5,711 nucleotides of DNA from Acidobacteriaceae bacterium. Its GTDB lineage: Bacteria; Acidobacteriota; Terriglobia; Terriglobales; Acidobacteriaceae. Below are positions 5,510-5,711 of this stretch, piece after piece. The notes beneath the pieces are model-generated. The model worked only from the letters and a program-made list of their open reading frames with translations, was not told the origin of the DNA and made no database searches. Position numbers and translations under genes: made by a program. Numbering within the stretch: the first letter of the stretch is position 1; the number at the start of each line of letters is the position of its first letter. The stretch lies in assembly GCA_003140705.1 (NCBI GenBank), contig PLKU01000275.1, forward strand, positions 2,032 to 7,742, in the 5' to 3' direction.

Positions 5510-5711
5510 ATGCCTGATTGGCCGGGAAACTTACCTCGCAATGCTCTCAAGCAAGCGCTCTCAAGCGGTGCACGTCAGGTTGGCCTTTGGAGCGGTCTTG
5601 CGAGCCCGATCGCCGCGGAGATCATCGCAGGAGCGGGCTTTGACTGGATCGTCATTGATGGTGAGCATGCGCCGAACGATATTCCATTGCTGCTTGCGCA
5701 GTTGCAGGCAA
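5510..5711 (+). CDS. garL: 5-keto-4-deoxy-D-glucarate aldolase-like protein (HpcH/HpaI family), N-terminal part, cut by window end
   Basis: The first 67 residues of the gene are present and the frame is open to the window edge; the family is about 250-260 residues long. [10 protein letters not shown] (11-20) is the first helix, [10 protein letters not shown] (24-33) the first barrel strand region, and [16 protein letters not shown] (42-57) carries the family's catalytic His (H53) and its neighbouring Glu. This last block matches E. coli GarL ([16 protein letters not shown]) almost exactly. Known: GarL is a metal-dependent class II aldolase that splits 5-keto-4-deoxy-D-glucarate (and 2-keto-3-deoxy-glucarate) to pyruvate and tartronate semialdehyde in the cytoplasm. 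Lying 58 bases after a GudP-type permease, it fits aldarate breakdown. Relatives with the same fold, RhmA (2-keto-3-deoxy-rhamnonate) and HpcH (4-hydroxy-2-ketoheptanedioate), are the alternatives, and the missing C-terminal part is needed to separate them fully. Confidence 0.85.
   Translation, partial: MPDWPGNLPRNALKQALSSGARQVGLWSGLASPIAAEIIAGAGFDWIVIDGEHAPNDIPLLLAQLQA

Overview
The window is a stretch of bacterial chromosome with roughly 55-60 % GC by eye. All the convincing genes lie on the + strand. The organism is most plausibly a soil acidobacterium (Acidobacteriota, Terriglobia-like). This rests on the style of the YceI protein (a WGLKNPS motif near its end), on a sugar-acid enzyme carrying a twin-arginine export signal, and on the mixed gene content. 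It is an inference from protein flavour, not a phylogenetic result; a proteobacterium cannot be excluded.

Layout. (1) Positions 3-521 hold the C-terminal part of an FAD-dependent oxidoreductase/monooxygenase that begins before the window. (2) A 100-base gap with two inverted repeats leads to a secreted YceI-family lipid-binding-type protein (622-1185). (3) A 555-base stretch without a convincing gene follows (1186-1740). It contains a long-range hairpin, a tRNA T-arm-like string and a GGGGGTAT tandem pair that together resemble an integration scar. (4) Positions 1741-2907 encode a pyridine-nucleotide-disulfide-type flavoprotein resembling sulfide:quinone oxidoreductases, with exactly three cysteines. 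(5) Positions 2985-4085 encode a Tat-exported protein of the mannonate dehydratase (UxuA) fold. (6) Positions 4111-5451 encode a GudP-type glucarate/galactarate transporter of the major facilitator superfamily. (7) From 5510 to the window end runs the start of a GarL-type 5-keto-4-deoxy-glucarate (HpcH/HpaI) aldolase.

How the genes fit together. The last three genes sit 25 and 58 bases apart on one strand and read as a sugar-acid utilisation operon: a dehydratase-like enzyme, an uptake permease for aldarates, and the aldolase that would split the dehydrated acid into pyruvate and tartronate semialdehyde. The usual glucarate/galactarate dehydratase (GudD/GarD) is not in the window, and the enzyme in its place is a UxuA relative that appears to be exported. 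That is the most interesting biological point here. The flavoprotein lies 77 bases upstream in the same direction and may or may not belong to the same transcript. The first two genes look like a separate unit.
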